From assembly GCF_003351145.1 (NCBI RefSeq), contig NZ_QQSV01000001.1, forward strand, positions 248,001-312,000: a DNA stretch of 64,000 bases. Reading direction: 5' to 3'. Position numbers and translations under genes: made by a program. The notes under the pieces are model-generated. The model was not told the DNA's origin, ran no database searches, and saw nothing but the letters and a program-made list of their open reading frames with translations. Shown piece after piece: positions 45,340-54,815 of the stretch (position 1 is the stretch's first letter; each line of letters begins with the position of its first letter). The DNA is from Meiothermus sp. QL-1. GTDB lineage: Bacteria; Deinococcota; Deinococci; Deinococcales; Thermaceae.

Positions 45340-45558
45340 ATGCCCAAGAAAGAGAAAAAACGCCTCCAGGTAGTAATCAGCGACGAGCAGGATGCGTTGC
45401 TGACCCGCCTGGCCTACGAGCTCTCCAGCCCTGAGCAGCTGGTCTCCAAGTCGGAGGTGGTCCGCCTGGCCATTGAGAAGCTGGCCGATGGCTTGGAGGA
45501 AGGCGCAGAGAAGCAGCGGCTTAGGGAACTTTTGAAGCGGCTCGATGCTGAGGAGTAG
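45340..45558 (+). CDS. Ribbon-helix-helix DNA-binding protein
   Basis: Protein of 72 residues. KKRLQVVISDEQDALLTRLAYELSS followed by SKSEVVRLAIEKLADGL is the beta-strand, helix, helix pattern of CopG/Arc/MetJ-type repressors; the tail is a charged helix. A stop codon upstream rules out an earlier start. Its position next to murA and their shared -35 region suggests it regulates this divergent pair, including itself. Confidence 0.78.
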   Translation: MPKKEKKRLQVVISDEQDALLTRLAYELSSPEQLVSKSEVVRLAIEKLADGLEEGAEKQRLRELLKRLDAEE

Positions 45559-45588
45559 CCCCGATTGCGCAGGGGCCGGCCTTGTGCC

Positions 45589-46236
45589 ATGCTTCTTTTT
45601 ATGGCACGGTGGCTTGTCTACGGGCTTTTGGGGCTCCTCCTTTTTCTGGGGTTTGCGGGTTGGGGGGCTTATATCTTCCTGATCCGCCCAGCCCAGAATC
45701 TGGTAGGGGAGTTGCGCCAGATCATCGTTTTGGACGAGGGTATCCAGAACCAAACCCCCTACCGGCCGCCTGCTGATCAGCAGCTCAGCCAGCTCCAGGT
45801 GGAGCGTCTGCTGCGGGTGCAGCAGCGGGTGCGGGAGGGGTTGGGGGAGCGCTACCGCCAGGTTGAGGCCCGCTTGAACCAGCTCGCTCGCCAGCAAGCA
45901 GGGCTGCCCAACCTGGACTACCGCGCTGTCCTGGACCTTTTCCGCGACTCCAGCGCCCTTATGGTGGAGGCCAAGCGCCTTCAGGTGGAGGCGCTGAACC
46001 AGGAGGGGTTTTCTCGTGAGGAGTACGCCTGGGTCAGGCGGCAGGTCTATGCGGCTTTGGGGCTGGGCCTACCCCAGCTTGACCCCAACGAGGTCCTCCG
46101 CCAGATAGCTGCCCGGGACTTCAACCCGCGGGTGGCGCTGGAAAAGCCAGAGGCCCCTCCGGCCAATGTGCGCTTGGTCGAGGCCTACCGCCAGGAGCTC
46201 GAGGCCTACTACCCCTTCACCTGGTTTGGCCTGTGA
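45589..46236 (+). CDS. Membrane-anchored protein of unknown function
   Basis: Protein of 215 residues (211 if ATG 45601 is used). One N-terminal membrane helix (VYGLLGLLLFLGFAGWGAYIFLI), then a mostly helical, glutamine-rich soluble domain with coiled-coil character (LQVERLLRVQQRVREGLGERYRQVEARLNQL). Probably faces the periplasm. No family recognised. It follows the RHH gene by 30 bases and may share its promoter. Confidence 0.65.
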   Translation: MLLFMARWLVYGLLGLLLFLGFAGWGAYIFLIRPAQNLVGELRQIIVLDEGIQNQTPYRPPADQQLSQLQVERLLRVQQRVREGLGERYRQVEARLNQLARQQAGLPNLDYRAVLDLFRDSSALMVEAKRLQVEALNQEGFSREEYAWVRRQVYAALGLGLPQLDPNEVLRQIAARDFNPRVALEKPEAPPANVRLVEAYRQELEAYYPFTWFGL

Positions 46237-46237
46237 C

Positions 46238-48595
46238 TCAGGCAGGGGCGACCTGGGCCTTCTTCCGCCGCTTGCGGCGCTTCTTGCCGCTTGGGGTTTT
46301 GGCGTCTCCCACCGGGTTGTTCTCGCCCCAGGCACCGAAATAGACCTTTTGCAGCCGCACCTTGACCGGTTTGACAAAGCCCCGCCGCTCCTCTGGGGGG
46401 CCGACCACCCGCTTGGGACGGGCCCGGGCGTGGGGTGGGGGGCTCTTGGGTTCGCTGGCCCCCACTTTACGCTTGGGCTTTTTGTCTTTTGGCTTGGCTT
46501 CGGCAGGCTCGAGGTCAATCTGCCGGGCGGAAGGGTTGGCGCCCTCAATCTTCACTTCCATCTCGTCTCCTATGCGAATCCGGCGTTTGGTCTTCAGGCC
46601 CTCTAGGGCCAGCAGCTCTTCATGATAGTGGTACAGATCGTCGCGCAGGGCCGCAAGCCGCACCAGGCCTTCCACGCCGTTGGGCAGGGTAACGAAGACC
46701 CCAAAGTTGGTGACCCCCGAGACCGTGCCGGTGTAGACCTCCCCCCTGTGGCGCAAAGCCCAGAGGCACTGGTAGTAGCGGCTTAGCTCCCGCTCAGCGC
46801 TCTCGGCGGCCCGCTCCCGCTCGGAGACGTGCTGGGCCATCAGGGGAAAGCGCTGGGCCCAGGCCTCCTTGCGAGCCTTGGTGGCGCGGCGCCGCAGCAG
46901 GGTTCGCAGCACCCGGTGTACCACCAGGTCGGGGTAGCGCCGTATGGGGCTGGTGAAGTGCAGGTAGTGCTCCGCTGCCAGGCCAAAGTGGCCCAGGTTT
47001 TCGGCAGCATAGCGGGCCAGCCGCAGCGAGCGCAAAAGCAGGGTGGAGACCACCGGGGCCTCGGGCCTGCCCTCGGCCTGTTTCAGCACGGCCTGCAAGG
47101 CCTTGGGGCTGGGTTCGCCACCGGGCAGGCGGTAGCCGAGCTTCTCCAGGGCGTTAACCAGCTTGGTGTAGGCCTCCTGGCTGGGGTCCTCGTGCACCCG
47201 GAAGAGGGCCGGGATGTTGCGCTCGGCCAGGTGCTTGGCCACGATGCGGTTGGCCAGAAGCATTAGCTCTTCTATGAGGCTGCGGGCCCGGGGCTCGCGC
47301 AGGGGGATGAGGTGCAGGTTGCCTTCAGGGTCCACCTCTACGCGCACCTCGCTGAAGTTGAAGTCGAGCGCGCCCTGCTCGAGGCGCCGGGCCTTCAGGG
47401 TTTGGGTCAATTCCAGAAGGAGGGATAGGTCGGGGTGCAAAAGGGGGGGTATGGCTTCCTCGGGTAGGGGAGTACCCTTCTCTTTTGCCTCGGCAAAGGC
47501 CTCCACCGCCTCGTAGGTGAGCCGGGCCACGCTGCGGATTACCCCTTCGGCAAAGCGGTAGCCCCGGACCTTGCCCTCAGGCGACAGCTCGACCAGCACC
47601 GAAAGCACCAGCCGGTCCTCCCCTGGTTTGAGCGAGCAGATTCCGTTGGAGAGGGCTTCGGGCAGCATGGGGAGCACCCGCCCCGGCAGGTAGACGCTGG
47701 TGGCCCGCGCATAGGCCTCCTGGTCGAGGGGGCTGCCCTCGCGCACGTAGTGAGAGACGTCGGCGATGTGGATACCCACGCGGTAGTTTCCGTTGGGCAG
47801 GACCTCAATGTGGATGGCGTCGTCGAAGTCTTTGGCATCGGCCCCATCGATGGTAAAGACCCGCAGGCTGCGGAAGTCCTCCCGCCGGGCCACCTCGGCT
47901 GGGTCCAGGTGGGCCACCCGTTCGGCCTCGGCCAAAGCCTCAGGGGAGAAGCTGCTTTGCAGGCCGTACTTGGCGATGATGGCCTCGGTCTCCACCTCTG
48001 GGCCCTCCCCCTGGCCCAGGTAGGCCTGCACCTCGCCGTAGGGCTCCCCTTTGGGGGGAAAGACCACCCGGGCCAGCAGCCGGGCCCCGGCCTCTAGGCC
48101 CTCCAGCCCCTCTGGTTTGAGCTTGAGGGCGGGCAGGCGGGGGTCGTCGGGCTTGAGCCAGGCGTAGCCCTTCTTGAAGTAAAGCCGCCCCACCACCTGG
48201 TGGAGTGCCCGCTCCAGCACCTCCACCACCACCCCCCAGGGCCGGCCGTCCTTCCCGGGGGGGCGGGTCTCGGCCCGCACCCGGTCGCCGTGCCAGGACC
48301 CCCCCAGGTGCCCTTTGGGGATGTAGAGGTCGGGCAGGGCCGGGTTTGTGGGGACGACGAAGGCAAAGCCAGCGGGATGGGCCTGCAGGTGGCCCACAAA
48401 GCCCTTTTCGGTCTGGGCCTCGGGCAGCTCGTAGAGCTTGCGGCGGGGCTCCAGCACCTTGCCCTCGGCCACCAGCATGGCCAGGGCTTCCTTGGCCTCG
48501 TCCTTGTCCAGCCGAAGCCCCCGCACCACCTCGCGCAGGCTGAAGCGTTTCTTGGGCTGTTTTTTCAGGAACTCGTAGATCCGCTGCTCGAGCAT
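46238..48595 (-). CDS. rnr: Ribonuclease R
   Basis: Protein of 785 residues: an N-terminal winged helix, cold-shock domains, the RNB catalytic core with FTIDGADAKDFDDAIH near residue 255 and HFTSPIRRYPDLVVHR near 555, an S1 domain (GEVYTGTVSGVTNFGVFVTLPNGVEGLVRL, about 625-690), and a long lysine/arginine-rich tail. Degrades structured RNA 3' to 5'. Converges on the preceding gene with one base between stops. Confidence 0.96.
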   Translation of the reverse strand: MLEQRIYEFLKKQPKKRFSLREVVRGLRLDKDEAKEALAMLVAEGKVLEPRRKLYELPEAQTEKGFVGHLQAHPAGFAFVVPTNPALPDLYIPKGHLGGSWHGDRVRAETRPPGKDGRPWGVVVEVLERALHQVVGRLYFKKGYAWLKPDDPRLPALKLKPEGLEGLEAGARLLARVVFPPKGEPYGEVQAYLGQGEGPEVETEAIIAKYGLQSSFSPEALAEAERVAHLDPAEVARREDFRSLRVFTIDGADAKDFDDAIHIEVLPNGNYRVGIHIADVSHYVREGSPLDQEAYARATSVYLPGRVLPMLPEALSNGICSLKPGEDRLVLSVLVELSPEGKVRGYRFAEGVIRSVARLTYEAVEAFAEAKEKGTPLPEEAIPPLLHPDLSLLLELTQTLKARRLEQGALDFNFSEVRVEVDPEGNLHLIPLREPRARSLIEELMLLANRIVAKHLAERNIPALFRVHEDPSQEAYTKLVNALEKLGYRLPGGEPSPKALQAVLKQAEGRPEAPVVSTLLLRSLRLARYAAENLGHFGLAAEHYLHFTSPIRRYPDLVVHRVLRTLLRRRATKARKEAWAQRFPLMAQHVSERERAAESAERELSRYYQCLWALRHRGEVYTGTVSGVTNFGVFVTLPNGVEGLVRLAALRDDLYHYHEELLALEGLKTKRRIRIGDEMEVKIEGANPSARQIDLEPAEAKPKDKKPKRKVGASEPKSPPPHARARPKRVVGPPEERRGFVKPVKVRLQKVYFGAWGENNPVGDAKTPSGKKRRKRRKKAQVAPA

Positions 48596-48610
48596 AGGGG
48601 CGGCCCTGCC

Positions 48611-49846
48611 TCAGAGTACCCCCTCAAAGGCCTCTCGGGTAGCCTCCAGGGCGCCCTGGAGGGCCTCCAGGGCCTCCTCGAGGTGGGCTTTTTCCACGAT
48701 CAGAGGGGGCTCCAGCCGCACCACCTTGGGGTTGTTGAGGCCGAAAGCGGTGATGACCCCTCGGGCGGCCAGCTCGGCCACCGCCACCGCCCCGATGTCG
48801 GCGTCGGTGAACTCCAGCCCCAGCATAAGCCCCCGGCCCCGCACCTCCGCGATGAGCTCGGGGAAGGCCCTTTGCAGCTCCTGCAGGCCCCGCATGAGGT
48901 AGGCCCCCATCTCCAGGGCCCGCCCCGGCAGGTCCTCGTCCACAATCACCTCCAGGGCCGCCAGGGCCGCCGCCGCGGCCAAGGGGTTGCCGCCGAAGGT
49001 GGAGGAGTGGACCAGGGGTTCAGTTTTGTAGATGGCGAGGATCTCCGGCCGGGCCAGGGTGGCCGAGATGGGCATCACCCCGCCCCCTAAGGCCTTGGCG
49101 CTCACCAGGATGTCGGGCTCTACGGCCTCCCAGTTCACCGCCCAGAGCCTCCCGGTGCGGCCCAGGCCGGTCTGCACCTCATCAGCGATCAAAAGCGCCC
49201 CTCGCTCCTGGGTGATGCGCCGCGCCTCGCGCAGGTAGCCTTCAGGGGGGACCCGGATTCCCCCTTCCCCCTGGATGGGCTCTATGATGACCGCTGCGGT
49301 CTCGGGGCCGACGGCCGCCTCGAGGGCCTCTGTGTCGCCGAAGGGCACCACCGTCACCCCGGGCAGAAGGGGCCGGGCCGGGGCCTGGTAGTTTTCGCGT
49401 GGGGTGACGGATAGGGCCCCAAGGGTCTTGCCGTGGTAGCCCCCCTGGGTGGTGACGAAGCCCGGCCGGCCGGTGTAGAAGCGGGCAAACTTGAGCGCAG
49501 CCTCCACCCCCTCGGCCCCTGAGTTGCCGAAATAGACCATGGAGAGCGGCCCCGGGGCCAGCTCCGCCAGCCGGGCGGCCAGCCGGGCGGTGGGCTCGGA
49601 GACCAGCACCCGCACCGACATGGGCATGCGCTCGAGCTGCCGTCTGACCGCTTCCACCACCCTAGGGTGCCGGTGGCCCAGCGAGAGGGTGCCGTAGAGG
49701 CCCAGGAAGTCCAGATAGCGCTTGCCTTCGGTGTCCCACACGTAGACCCCTTCGGCGTGGGACTCCACCCGGTCGAGCCCGGTGAAGCGCAGGAGGCCGG
49801 CTAAGCCAGGGTTGATGTGCCGCTCGAACAGCTCAAAGGGGGACAT
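48611..49846 (-). CDS. Class III aminotransferase
   Basis: Protein of 411 residues, PLP-dependent. YFGNSGAEGVEAALKFAR, YHGKTLGALSVT, IIEPIQGEGGI, LLIADEVQTGLGRTG and SAKALGGG (PLP lysine) identify the ornithine/putrescine/acetylornithine aminotransferase group; substrate cannot be fixed. ATG 49846 matches the family start; a GTG-type extension to 49867 is less likely. TAGACT lies 11 bases upstream of the ATG. Confidence 0.9.
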   Translation of the reverse strand: MSPFELFERHINPGLAGLLRFTGLDRVESHAEGVYVWDTEGKRYLDFLGLYGTLSLGHRHPRVVEAVRRQLERMPMSVRVLVSEPTARLAARLAELAPGPLSMVYFGNSGAEGVEAALKFARFYTGRPGFVTTQGGYHGKTLGALSVTPRENYQAPARPLLPGVTVVPFGDTEALEAAVGPETAAVIIEPIQGEGGIRVPPEGYLREARRITQERGALLIADEVQTGLGRTGRLWAVNWEAVEPDILVSAKALGGGVMPISATLARPEILAIYKTEPLVHSSTFGGNPLAAAAALAALEVIVDEDLPGRALEMGAYLMRGLQELQRAFPELIAEVRGRGLMLGLEFTDADIGAVAVAELAARGVITAFGLNNPKVVRLEPPLIVEKAHLEEALEALQGALEATREAFEGVL

Positions 49847-49910
49847 GCTCGGGCTCGAGTCTACCACGCTCTTCGACCCCTCTCACTTTAAACTGTAGTA
49901 GAGTGTCTAG

Positions 49911-50870
49911 GTGATGTCGAACGCAGCGCAGGCCACGGACGAGGTCTCACTCCGGGATATCTACCTGGTGCTCAAGCGCCGCAGCCGCCTGATTCTGGGC
50001 CTGACCTTGGGCCTAGCCCTGGCCACTCTGGCGGCGAGCCTCCTTTGGCCCAAGACCTACACCAGCCAGGTGGTCGTAAGCCTCTCGCTCTCCAACCAGT
50101 CGAACCAGGGGTTGCTCAACAACCTACCCTCCCTTCCGGGCCTGGCCCAGGGCTTCGTGGACCTGCAGCAGACCCGGCTGCTGGCCGACCAGCTTGGGGT
50201 GGACGACCCCACCCGCTACTACCGGGCCCGCTTCGACGAGAAGCGGGGCCTCCTCTCCCTCACCGCCCAGGGGCGCACCCCCGAGGAGGCCCACCAGCGG
50301 GCCGAGCAGATTCTCCAGGTGGCCCGCAGCTATCTGGAGCGCAACCTGCTGGAAGGGGCCCAGGCCAACCTGCGGGCCGCTTTGACCCAGGCCCAGCTCG
50401 ACCTGCAGGTGGCCCGCGACGGGCTTGCGGGCATCCAGGTCCAGCTCAAGGAGGCCCCGGACCGGATCAGCCTGGACCCCGTGCTGGCAGCGGCCCTCGA
50501 GGCCCGGGGCAGCGACCCCCAGGCGGCCCGGGCCTCCAACCCAGCCTACACCAGCCTGAGCCTGGACGAGTCGCGCCTGCGCTCGCAGATCGCCCAGCTC
50601 GAGGCCCGCATCGCCACCCTGAGCGGCCTTTTACAGCAGCCCGATTCCATCAACCGGCTCATCAGCCAGGCCCTTTTGGTCCAGGTGCTGGTGCCCCCGG
50701 CCGAGCCCCTGCGCCCCAGCTTTCCCCGCCCCGCCCTCTTCACCCTGATCGCGGCCTTTTTGGGGCTGACTTTGGGGGTGCTGTGGGCCTTCGTGCTGGA
50801 GGCCATCCAGCCGGCCCCTGAACCGGCCCGAGCAGAGGGCTTGGAGGCCGCCCCGGCTGGAACTAGGTGA
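49911..50870 (+). CDS. Wzz/chain-length-determinant-like membrane protein
   Basis: Protein of 319 residues. Two membrane helices at the ends (about residues 28-46 and 275-297) bracket a helical periplasmic domain rich in coiled coil ([25 protein letters not shown] and [21 protein letters not shown]). The N-terminal [21 protein letters not shown] is typical of Wzz polysaccharide co-polymerases. No polysaccharide genes adjoin. GTG 49911 is 6 bases after TAGAGT (49899-49904), so it is preferred to ATG 49914. Confidence 0.85.
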   Translation: MMSNAAQATDEVSLRDIYLVLKRRSRLILGLTLGLALATLAASLLWPKTYTSQVVVSLSLSNQSNQGLLNNLPSLPGLAQGFVDLQQTRLLADQLGVDDPTRYYRARFDEKRGLLSLTAQGRTPEEAHQRAEQILQVARSYLERNLLEGAQANLRAALTQAQLDLQVARDGLAGIQVQLKEAPDRISLDPVLAAALEARGSDPQAARASNPAYTSLSLDESRLRSQIAQLEARIATLSGLLQQPDSINRLISQALLVQVLVPPAEPLRPSFPRPALFTLIAAFLGLTLGVLWAFVLEAIQPAPEPARAEGLEAAPAGTR

Positions 50871-51804
50871 AGAGGGCGGAGACCGACTCCCCCCGGTGGA
50901 TGCGCCAGATGGCCTCGGCAAAGAGAGGCCCCACGCTTAGCTGCTTGATTTTCTGGCTGGGCTGGGCCCGGTAGGTGCAGGTGTTGGTGGCGGCCACCTC
51001 CACGATGGGGGCTTTCTCGATACGCTCGATGGCCGGCCCCACATAAACCCCGTGGGTGAAGGCCGCGTAGACCGCCTCGGCCCCGTTTTGCATCAGCATC
51101 TCCGCAGCCTGGGCCAGGGTACCGGCGGTGGAGACCTCGTCGTCCACGATCAAGGCGGTCTTGCCCCGCACGTCCCCCACCAGGCCCCTCGAGGTTACCT
51201 CGGTATCCGAAAGCCGTTGCTTGTCGATGAAGGCGATGGGCAGGGCCAGCCGGCGGGCCAGCGAGCTGGCCCGCTTGAGGTCGCCGGCATCAGGGGCCAC
51301 CACCACCGCATTCTCCAGGCGCTCCACCCGGGTGGCGAAGTAGTTGGCGATGACCGGCTCGGCCGAAAGGTGATCGACCGGCACCTTGAAGAAGCCGTGC
51401 ACCTGGGCCGAGTGCAGCGTCATGGTCAGTACCCGGTCGGCCCCAGCGGTCTGGATGAGGTCGGCCACCAGCCGGGCGGCGATTGAGATGCGGGGGGCGT
51501 CCTTTTTGTCGCTGCGGGCGTAGGCGTAGTAGGGGATCACCGCGGTGACCCGGGCCGCGCTGCTGCTCTTGGCCGCGTCGATCATCATCAGAAGCTCGAC
51601 CAGGTGGTCCTGCACAGGGGGGGTGAGGGACTGGATGATGAAGATGTCGCCCTCGCGCAGGCTCTGCTCATAGCGCACGAAGAGGCAGTCGTTGGCAAAG
51701 CGCTCGGTGGTGCTTTTGCCCAGGGGAATCCCCAGGTTCTCGGCAATCTCCCGGGCCAGCGCGGGATTGGACTGTCCACTAAATACCATCAAAGGTCGCT
51801 CCAT
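50863..51804 (-). CDS. prs: Ribose-phosphate pyrophosphokinase
   Basis: Protein of 313 residues with [69 protein letters not shown] and the PRPP loop [14 protein letters not shown]. Makes PRPP for nucleotides, histidine and tryptophan. Its 3' end overlaps the convergent Wzz-like gene by 8 bases. Confidence 0.96.
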   Translation of the reverse strand: MERPLMVFSGQSNPALAREIAENLGIPLGKSTTERFANDCLFVRYEQSLREGDIFIIQSLTPPVQDHLVELLMMIDAAKSSSAARVTAVIPYYAYARSDKKDAPRISIAARLVADLIQTAGADRVLTMTLHSAQVHGFFKVPVDHLSAEPVIANYFATRVERLENAVVVAPDAGDLKRASSLARRLALPIAFIDKQRLSDTEVTSRGLVGDVRGKTALIVDDEVSTAGTLAQAAEMLMQNGAEAVYAAFTHGVYVGPAIERIEKAPIVEVAATNTCTYRAQPSQKIKQLSVGPLFAEAIWRIHRGESVSALFT

Positions 51805-51864
51805 AGCCGCCTGAAAGCATATCAGACGTTTTTAGGCGGGAGCGTTGTAAAGTAGACACCTGGC

Positions 51865-52959
51865 ATGAGACCGCTGCGCAGACCCCGCCGCAGGCGAAAC
51901 CGGCCGGTTTCGCTGGGCTGGCTTGTTTTTGCCCTGATCCTGCTGGGCTACACCCTGTGGCAGAACTACTTCCGCCCACTGCCTCCGGTGTACCGCTCGG
52001 AGGGGGGGCTGGAGGTCTACTTCATGCCTCTCCAGGGGCAGCAGGCCAAGCAGCGCCTGATCGAGCTGATTGGTTCTGCCGAGCGCCGGGTAGAGGTGGC
52101 CGCGCTGGAGCTGGAGGACCGCGAGATTGGACGGGCCCTCCTCGAGGCCGCCCAGCGGGGGGTGCGGGTGCGGTTTTTTGGCGAGTCCGACTACCGCCGC
52201 GAGCTGCGCGAGAGCCTGGGGGTGCGCAGCCAGAGCCAGGCCCGCTGTGAGAATCTGGCCCGGGTAGAGGTTTGCTACGATACCCGCGAAAACGCCCTAA
52301 TGCACCACAAGTTCGTGTTGGTGGACGACCTGGGGGTCTGGACGGGCAGCACCAACCTGACCTGGAATGCCTTCGAGCGCAACGATGAGAACAGCCTCTG
52401 GCTGCCGGTGCCGGGTCTGGTCGAGGCCTACCGGGCGGAGTTCGATGCGATTTTCTCGGGTCAGGAAACAGGGCTGGGCCGCCCGGCCCGCTTCCAGATA
52501 GGCCGCCTTTGGGGCACCGTCTACTTCAGCCCTGCGGGGGGGCGCCTGGGCCGGGAGGCTATCCTGCGGCGGCTCGAGGAGGCCCGCAAGGAGGTGTGGG
52601 TGGCGGCCTTCGTGCTGACCGATGCCCGCGTTGTGGAGGCGCTGGTGGCGGCCCACCGGAGGGGTCTCTCGGTGCGGGTGTTGGTGGAAACCCGCAACCT
52701 GCGCAACTCCCATCTAGGGCCGCTAGCCCAGGCCGGGGTGGAGGTGCGCCAGGATGGCAACCCCCACACCATGCACCACAAGGTGATGGTCATCGACCAA
52801 ACCTGGGTAATCACGGGCAGCTACAACTTCACCAACTCCGCATTTGGGCGCAACAACGAGAACTTGCTGATTCTGGAGGATGCGGACCTGGCGGAGCGGT
52901 ACCGGGAGGAGGTGGAGCGGGTATGGCGTATGGGAAGGCCCCTGGGCTTCCTCCCCTAG
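51865..52959 (+). CDS. Membrane-anchored phospholipase D-superfamily protein
   Basis: Protein of 364 residues. A basic N-terminus and one membrane helix (about 17-33) precede two PLD repeats, each with the HKD motif: MHHKFVLVDD near residue 150 followed by GSTNLTWNAFERNDEN, and MHHKVMVIDQ near 313 followed by GSYNFTNSAFGRNNEN. The pair resembles Nuc-type endonucleases or cardiolipin synthases; the compact size and N-terminal anchor fit a periplasmic nuclease. TAGACA lies 6 bases before the ATG. It heads the maf-mreC-mreD-PBP2 gene string. Confidence 0.88.
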   Translation: MRPLRRPRRRRNRPVSLGWLVFALILLGYTLWQNYFRPLPPVYRSEGGLEVYFMPLQGQQAKQRLIELIGSAERRVEVAALELEDREIGRALLEAAQRGVRVRFFGESDYRRELRESLGVRSQSQARCENLARVEVCYDTRENALMHHKFVLVDDLGVWTGSTNLTWNAFERNDENSLWLPVPGLVEAYRAEFDAIFSGQETGLGRPARFQIGRLWGTVYFSPAGGRLGREAILRRLEEARKEVWVAAFVLTDARVVEALVAAHRRGLSVRVLVETRNLRNSHLGPLAQAGVEVRQDGNPHTMHHKVMVIDQTWVITGSYNFTNSAFGRNNENLLILEDADLAERYREEVERVWRMGRPLGFLP

Positions 52960-53519
52960 TGCTAGCCTCGCAGAGCCCCCGCCGGGCCGAGCTTTTAGCC
53001 CGGCTGGGCCTGCCCTTCGAGGTGCGCCCGGCCCACCTGGACGAGGGGGGCCTGGCCCATCTGCCCCCCCTCCAGATGGCCCGGGCCCTGGCCGAGGCCA
53101 AGGCCCAGGCGGTAAGGGCAGAGGGGCGGTGGGTGCTGGCCGCCGACACGGTGGTGGCTCTGGGCGGGCGGGCGCTGGGCAAGCCGCGGGATCTGGAGGA
53201 GAACCGGGCCTTCCTAAAGCGCCTATCTGGGCGGACCCACACCGTTTACACTGCCTTTGCCATCGTGCAGCCCGGGGGAAGGCTTCACAGCGAGGTGGCC
53301 GAGGCCCAGGTGACCTTTCGCCAGCTTTTCCCCTGGGAGCTCGAGTGGTATTTGCAAAGCGGGGAAGGGCTGGACAAAGCCGGAGGCTACGGGGCCCAGG
53401 GGCGGGGAATGGTTTTCCTGAAGAGCCTTCAGGGCGATTTTTACACCGTGATGGGCCTGCCGGTGAGCCGGGTTTGGCAGTGCCTCATCGAGCTCGGCTA
53501 CTTTTCAGGTGGGAGATGA
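52959..53519 (+). CDS. maf: Maf-family nucleotide pyrophosphatase
   Basis: Protein of 186 residues: LASQSPRRAELLARLGLPF at the start, ADTVVALGGRALGKPRD and SGRTHTVYTAFAI, GAQGRGMVFLKSLQGDFYTVMGLPV. Maf proteins hydrolyse modified nucleotides (m5UTP, dTTP, UTP) and link to septum control. GTG 52959 shares a base with the PLD stop codon (TAGTG); ATG 52923 with a good ribosome site is an alternative that adds 12 residues. Confidence 0.92.
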   Translation: MLASQSPRRAELLARLGLPFEVRPAHLDEGGLAHLPPLQMARALAEAKAQAVRAEGRWVLAADTVVALGGRALGKPRDLEENRAFLKRLSGRTHTVYTAFAIVQPGGRLHSEVAEAQVTFRQLFPWELEWYLQSGEGLDKAGGYGAQGRGMVFLKSLQGDFYTVMGLPVSRVWQCLIELGYFSGGR

Positions 53520-54307
53520 GCGAGACCCTGTTGCGCCGAGTAGTGCTGGTGGGGCTTTTCTTCTTGGGAATCGTGCTGGCCACCGTCACCCGACAGGCTG
53601 CTCCCACCCTGCCAGGGGAGTTCTCAGCCCGCGTGGCCCCCCTCTTCGGCTTTTCCTTTCGCTTGGGGCAGAACCTGCGGGCCAGCCTGACCGCCCTTCT
53701 CGACCGGCGCGATCTGCGGGCTGAGCTGCGCAGGGTGCGGGCCGAGCTGGAGGAGTTGCGGCAGGAGAACCAGCGGCTTCTTTTGGAAAACCGGCGCCTC
53801 CAGGCCACCTTGCGGGTGCAGGCCGGCCAGGGTTTGGCGGTCCTTACGGTGGCCCCAGTCATCGATGAGGACGTCTCGGGCCTCTACCGGAGGCTTTTCC
53901 TGGGCGCGGGGTCGGCCCAGGGCCTGCGGGTAGGGATGCCGGTGACCACCCCGGGCGGCCTGGTGGGCATCATCACCGAAGTGGCCCCCAACCAGGCGGT
54001 GGTGCGCACCATCCTGGACCCCGAGTCGCGGGTGGGGGTGCGGCTGGCCAGTGCGCCGGGGCGGGGCGTTGCCTATGGGGCTCCACCCCGCTGGTTGCGG
54101 GTGGAGATGGCCCCCGATACGAGCGTCAAGCCTGGGGACAGGGTGGTCACCGGGGCGCTGCAGGGACTCTACCCGGCGGGCATCACCGTGGGGGTGGTGG
54201 AGCAGGTGCTACCTACCCCGCCGGGGGCTTTGAAGAAGGTTTTGCTGGTGCGGCCCGCGGTGCAGTTCTCCCTTTTGGAGGAGGTGCAGGTGCTGAAGCC
54301 CCTATAG
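53516..54307 (+). CDS. mreC: Rod shape-determining protein MreC
   Basis: Protein of 263 residues: one N-terminal membrane helix, a coiled coil (LRAELRRVRAELEELRQENQRLLLENRRLQATLR, residues about 65-98) and a beta-barrel domain with GAGSAQGLRVGMPVTTPGGLVGIITEV. It is the periplasmic scaffold of the elongasome and binds PBP2. Overlaps maf by 4 bases (ATGA). Confidence 0.94.
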   Translation: MSETLLRRVVLVGLFFLGIVLATVTRQAAPTLPGEFSARVAPLFGFSFRLGQNLRASLTALLDRRDLRAELRRVRAELEELRQENQRLLLENRRLQATLRVQAGQGLAVLTVAPVIDEDVSGLYRRLFLGAGSAQGLRVGMPVTTPGGLVGIITEVAPNQAVVRTILDPESRVGVRLASAPGRGVAYGAPPRWLRVEMAPDTSVKPGDRVVTGALQGLYPAGITVGVVEQVLPTPPGALKKVLLVRPAVQFSLLEEVQVLKPL

Positions 54308-54327
54308 TCCTCCAGGGGCGGCAGCCG

Positions 54328-54804
54328 ATGCTTATGCGCGCTCTTTGGATGGTGGGGCTGGCCTTCCTTATGCAGGGCCTTTTCTCCGGGCTTCTGGGCG
54401 ACAAACTTCCCCCGCCCGATTTCATCTACTTAGGGGCGCTGTTCCTGGCTGCCCGCAGCCATCCTCTGGCCGGGCTGCCCCTGGCCTTTGCCCTAGGCCT
54501 TCTGCAGGACCTGCTCTCGGCCGGTTACCCTGGGCTGCACGCGGTGGGGCTTCTATTCGCGGCCTACGCCTACTACCGGCTTTCGCGTTTGGTCCACTGG
54601 GAGGAGTTGGTGGGCCAGGTGGTGATCCTGGGGGGCAGCTTCATCGCCAAGTGGCTGGGCATCCTCCTGGTGGCCTTCTGGCTCAGGCTGGAGGTCTTCA
54701 ACCCTCTCACCCTCTGGCCGGTTATCCTGCCGGAGATGCTTCTTACCCTGCTGGTGGCCCCGCTGTTCATCCGGCTTGGCCAGCGTTGGGCGCCGCAGCC
54801 GTAG
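54328..54804 (+). CDS. mreD: Rod shape-determining protein MreD
   Basis: Protein of 158 residues with about five membrane helices and the conserved PDFIYLGALFLAARSHPLAGLPLAFALGLLQDLLSAGYPG pattern seen in MreD, between mreC and PBP2 as in most bacteria. Sequence conservation in this family is low, so context is the stronger argument. Confidence 0.88.
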   Translation: MLMRALWMVGLAFLMQGLFSGLLGDKLPPPDFIYLGALFLAARSHPLAGLPLAFALGLLQDLLSAGYPGLHAVGLLFAAYAYYRLSRLVHWEELVGQVVILGGSFIAKWLGILLVAFWLRLEVFNPLTLWPVILPEMLLTLLVAPLFIRLGQRWAPQP

Positions 54805-54815
54805 GGGGGAGGAGG